A stretch of DNA of 5,398 nucleotides from Methylococcaceae bacterium (GTDB taxonomy: Bacteria; Pseudomonadota; Gammaproteobacteria; Methylococcales; Methylococcaceae): assembly GCA_012026715.1 (NCBI GenBank), contig VEPB01000395.1:1-5398 (forward strand), given 5' to 3'. Below are positions 5,156 to 5,398 of this stretch, in pieces; the first letter of the stretch is position 1, and each line of letters starts with the position of its first letter. A program made the position numbers and the translations under genes. The notes beneath the pieces are model-generated. The model saw nothing but the letters and a program-made list of their open reading frames with translations. It had not been told where the DNA came from and made no database searches.

Positions 5156-5398
5156 CTAGTCCCGGATGAACAAATAGACGTTGATCGCTCCGATCGCCAC
5201 GCCCAACAGCAGCAGGCTGAGGGTCCAGGTGTAGGAGTAGCCCTCGCTGCGGTCGTCCAGCCACAGCCCCAGATAGGCGGAACCCACCACCGGCAGGGTG
5301 AACAGCAAGCCCAGCATGGCCACGAAGCGAGTGTGCGCCAGCAGGGTGGGGCGATCCGCCTCGGCTTGGCGCATGCGGCGGCTTTGCCGCTCCACCCG
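5156..5398 (-). CDS. atpQ: AtpQ/AtpI-like ATP synthase accessory membrane protein, probably 5'-partial
   Basis: The frame stays open to the right edge of the window, so the true start may lie outside; a GTG at 5395 and an ATG at 5374 are internal alternatives. The visible part begins with a charged, Arg-rich stretch (ERQSRRMRQAEADRPTLLA), then two transmembrane helices (about VAMLGLLFTLPVVGSAYLGL and WTLSLLLLGVAIGAINVYLF) joined by a short polar turn with WLDDRSEGYSYT. GLWLD, WTLSLLLLG and INVYLFIR are typical of the ATPase_gene1/AtpQ family, related to AtpI. Such proteins help assemble the c-ring or supply Mg2+; the exact role is unsettled. The stop is 3 nt from atpB, which leaves no room for the atpR gene normally found between them in N-ATPase operons. 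AtpI of a standard operon is the alternative name. Confidence 0.75.
   Translation of the reverse strand, partial: RVERQSRRMRQAEADRPTLLAHTRFVAMLGLLFTLPVVGSAYLGLWLDDRSEGYSYTWTLSLLLLGVAIGAINVYLFIRD

Noticed and set aside
4491..5264. 257-codon open frame on the minus strand over atpB
   Set aside because: It is an out-of-frame reading of atpB and the end of the AtpQ-like gene; it is Arg/Gly/His-rich and lacks membrane helices.
4213..5398. A standard gammaproteobacterial atpIBEFHAGDC operon cut by the window
   Set aside because: The cluster ends after atpE inside the window against a convergent gene, and the a and c subunits look like the N-ATPase type and not like the E. coli type.

Overview
The window looks like chromosomal DNA of a GC-rich gammaproteobacterium. 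The main reason is the divergent pair rluD (minus) and bamD (plus), with pgeF directly behind rluD, an arrangement known from E. coli and many relatives. No rRNA, tRNA, insertion sequence, phage gene or CRISPR array is visible. The species cannot be named from this sequence.

Layout. Bases 1-1739 hold a minus-strand operon: rluD (23S rRNA pseudouridine synthase), then pgeF (peptidoglycan editing factor, laccase-domain family) joined by a 4-nt ATGA overlap, then the first 18 codons of a membrane protein that resembles ZIP-family metal transporters. Bases 1740-1853 are a divergent regulatory region with a good -10 box for bamD and two small palindromes. Bases 1854-4141 run on the plus strand: bamD (outer-membrane assembly lipoprotein), a PfkB-family sugar kinase 19 nt behind it, a 172-nt stretch rich in inverted repeats, and a small glycine/arginine-tailed RRM RNA-binding protein. 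A 15-bp stem follows in the convergent gap. Bases 4213-5398 are on the minus strand and encode membrane-sector genes of an ATP synthase: an AtpQ/AtpI-like protein (probably cut by the window edge), subunit a (atpB) and subunit c (atpE), packed with 3-nt spacing and an 8-nt overlap.

The genes fall into three unrelated jobs: ribosome and envelope maintenance (rluD, pgeF, bamD), small-molecule and RNA functions (kinase, RRM protein), and ion translocation (the Fo genes). The most unusual part is the Fo cluster. Its proteins look like the N-ATPase type, a second, laterally spread F-type ATPase usually encoded as atpDCQRBEFAG. Here there is no room for atpR between atpQ and atpB, and the cluster stops after atpE at a convergent gene, so atpF, atpA and atpG are not next to it. 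The c subunit also lacks two polar residues expected in the family's Na+ site. The second point of interest is the 3676-3847 leader, which holds a perfect 10-bp inverted repeat just upstream of the RRM gene and an unlisted 59-codon frame joined to both neighbours by ATGA overlaps. Most of the rest is ordinary housekeeping DNA.
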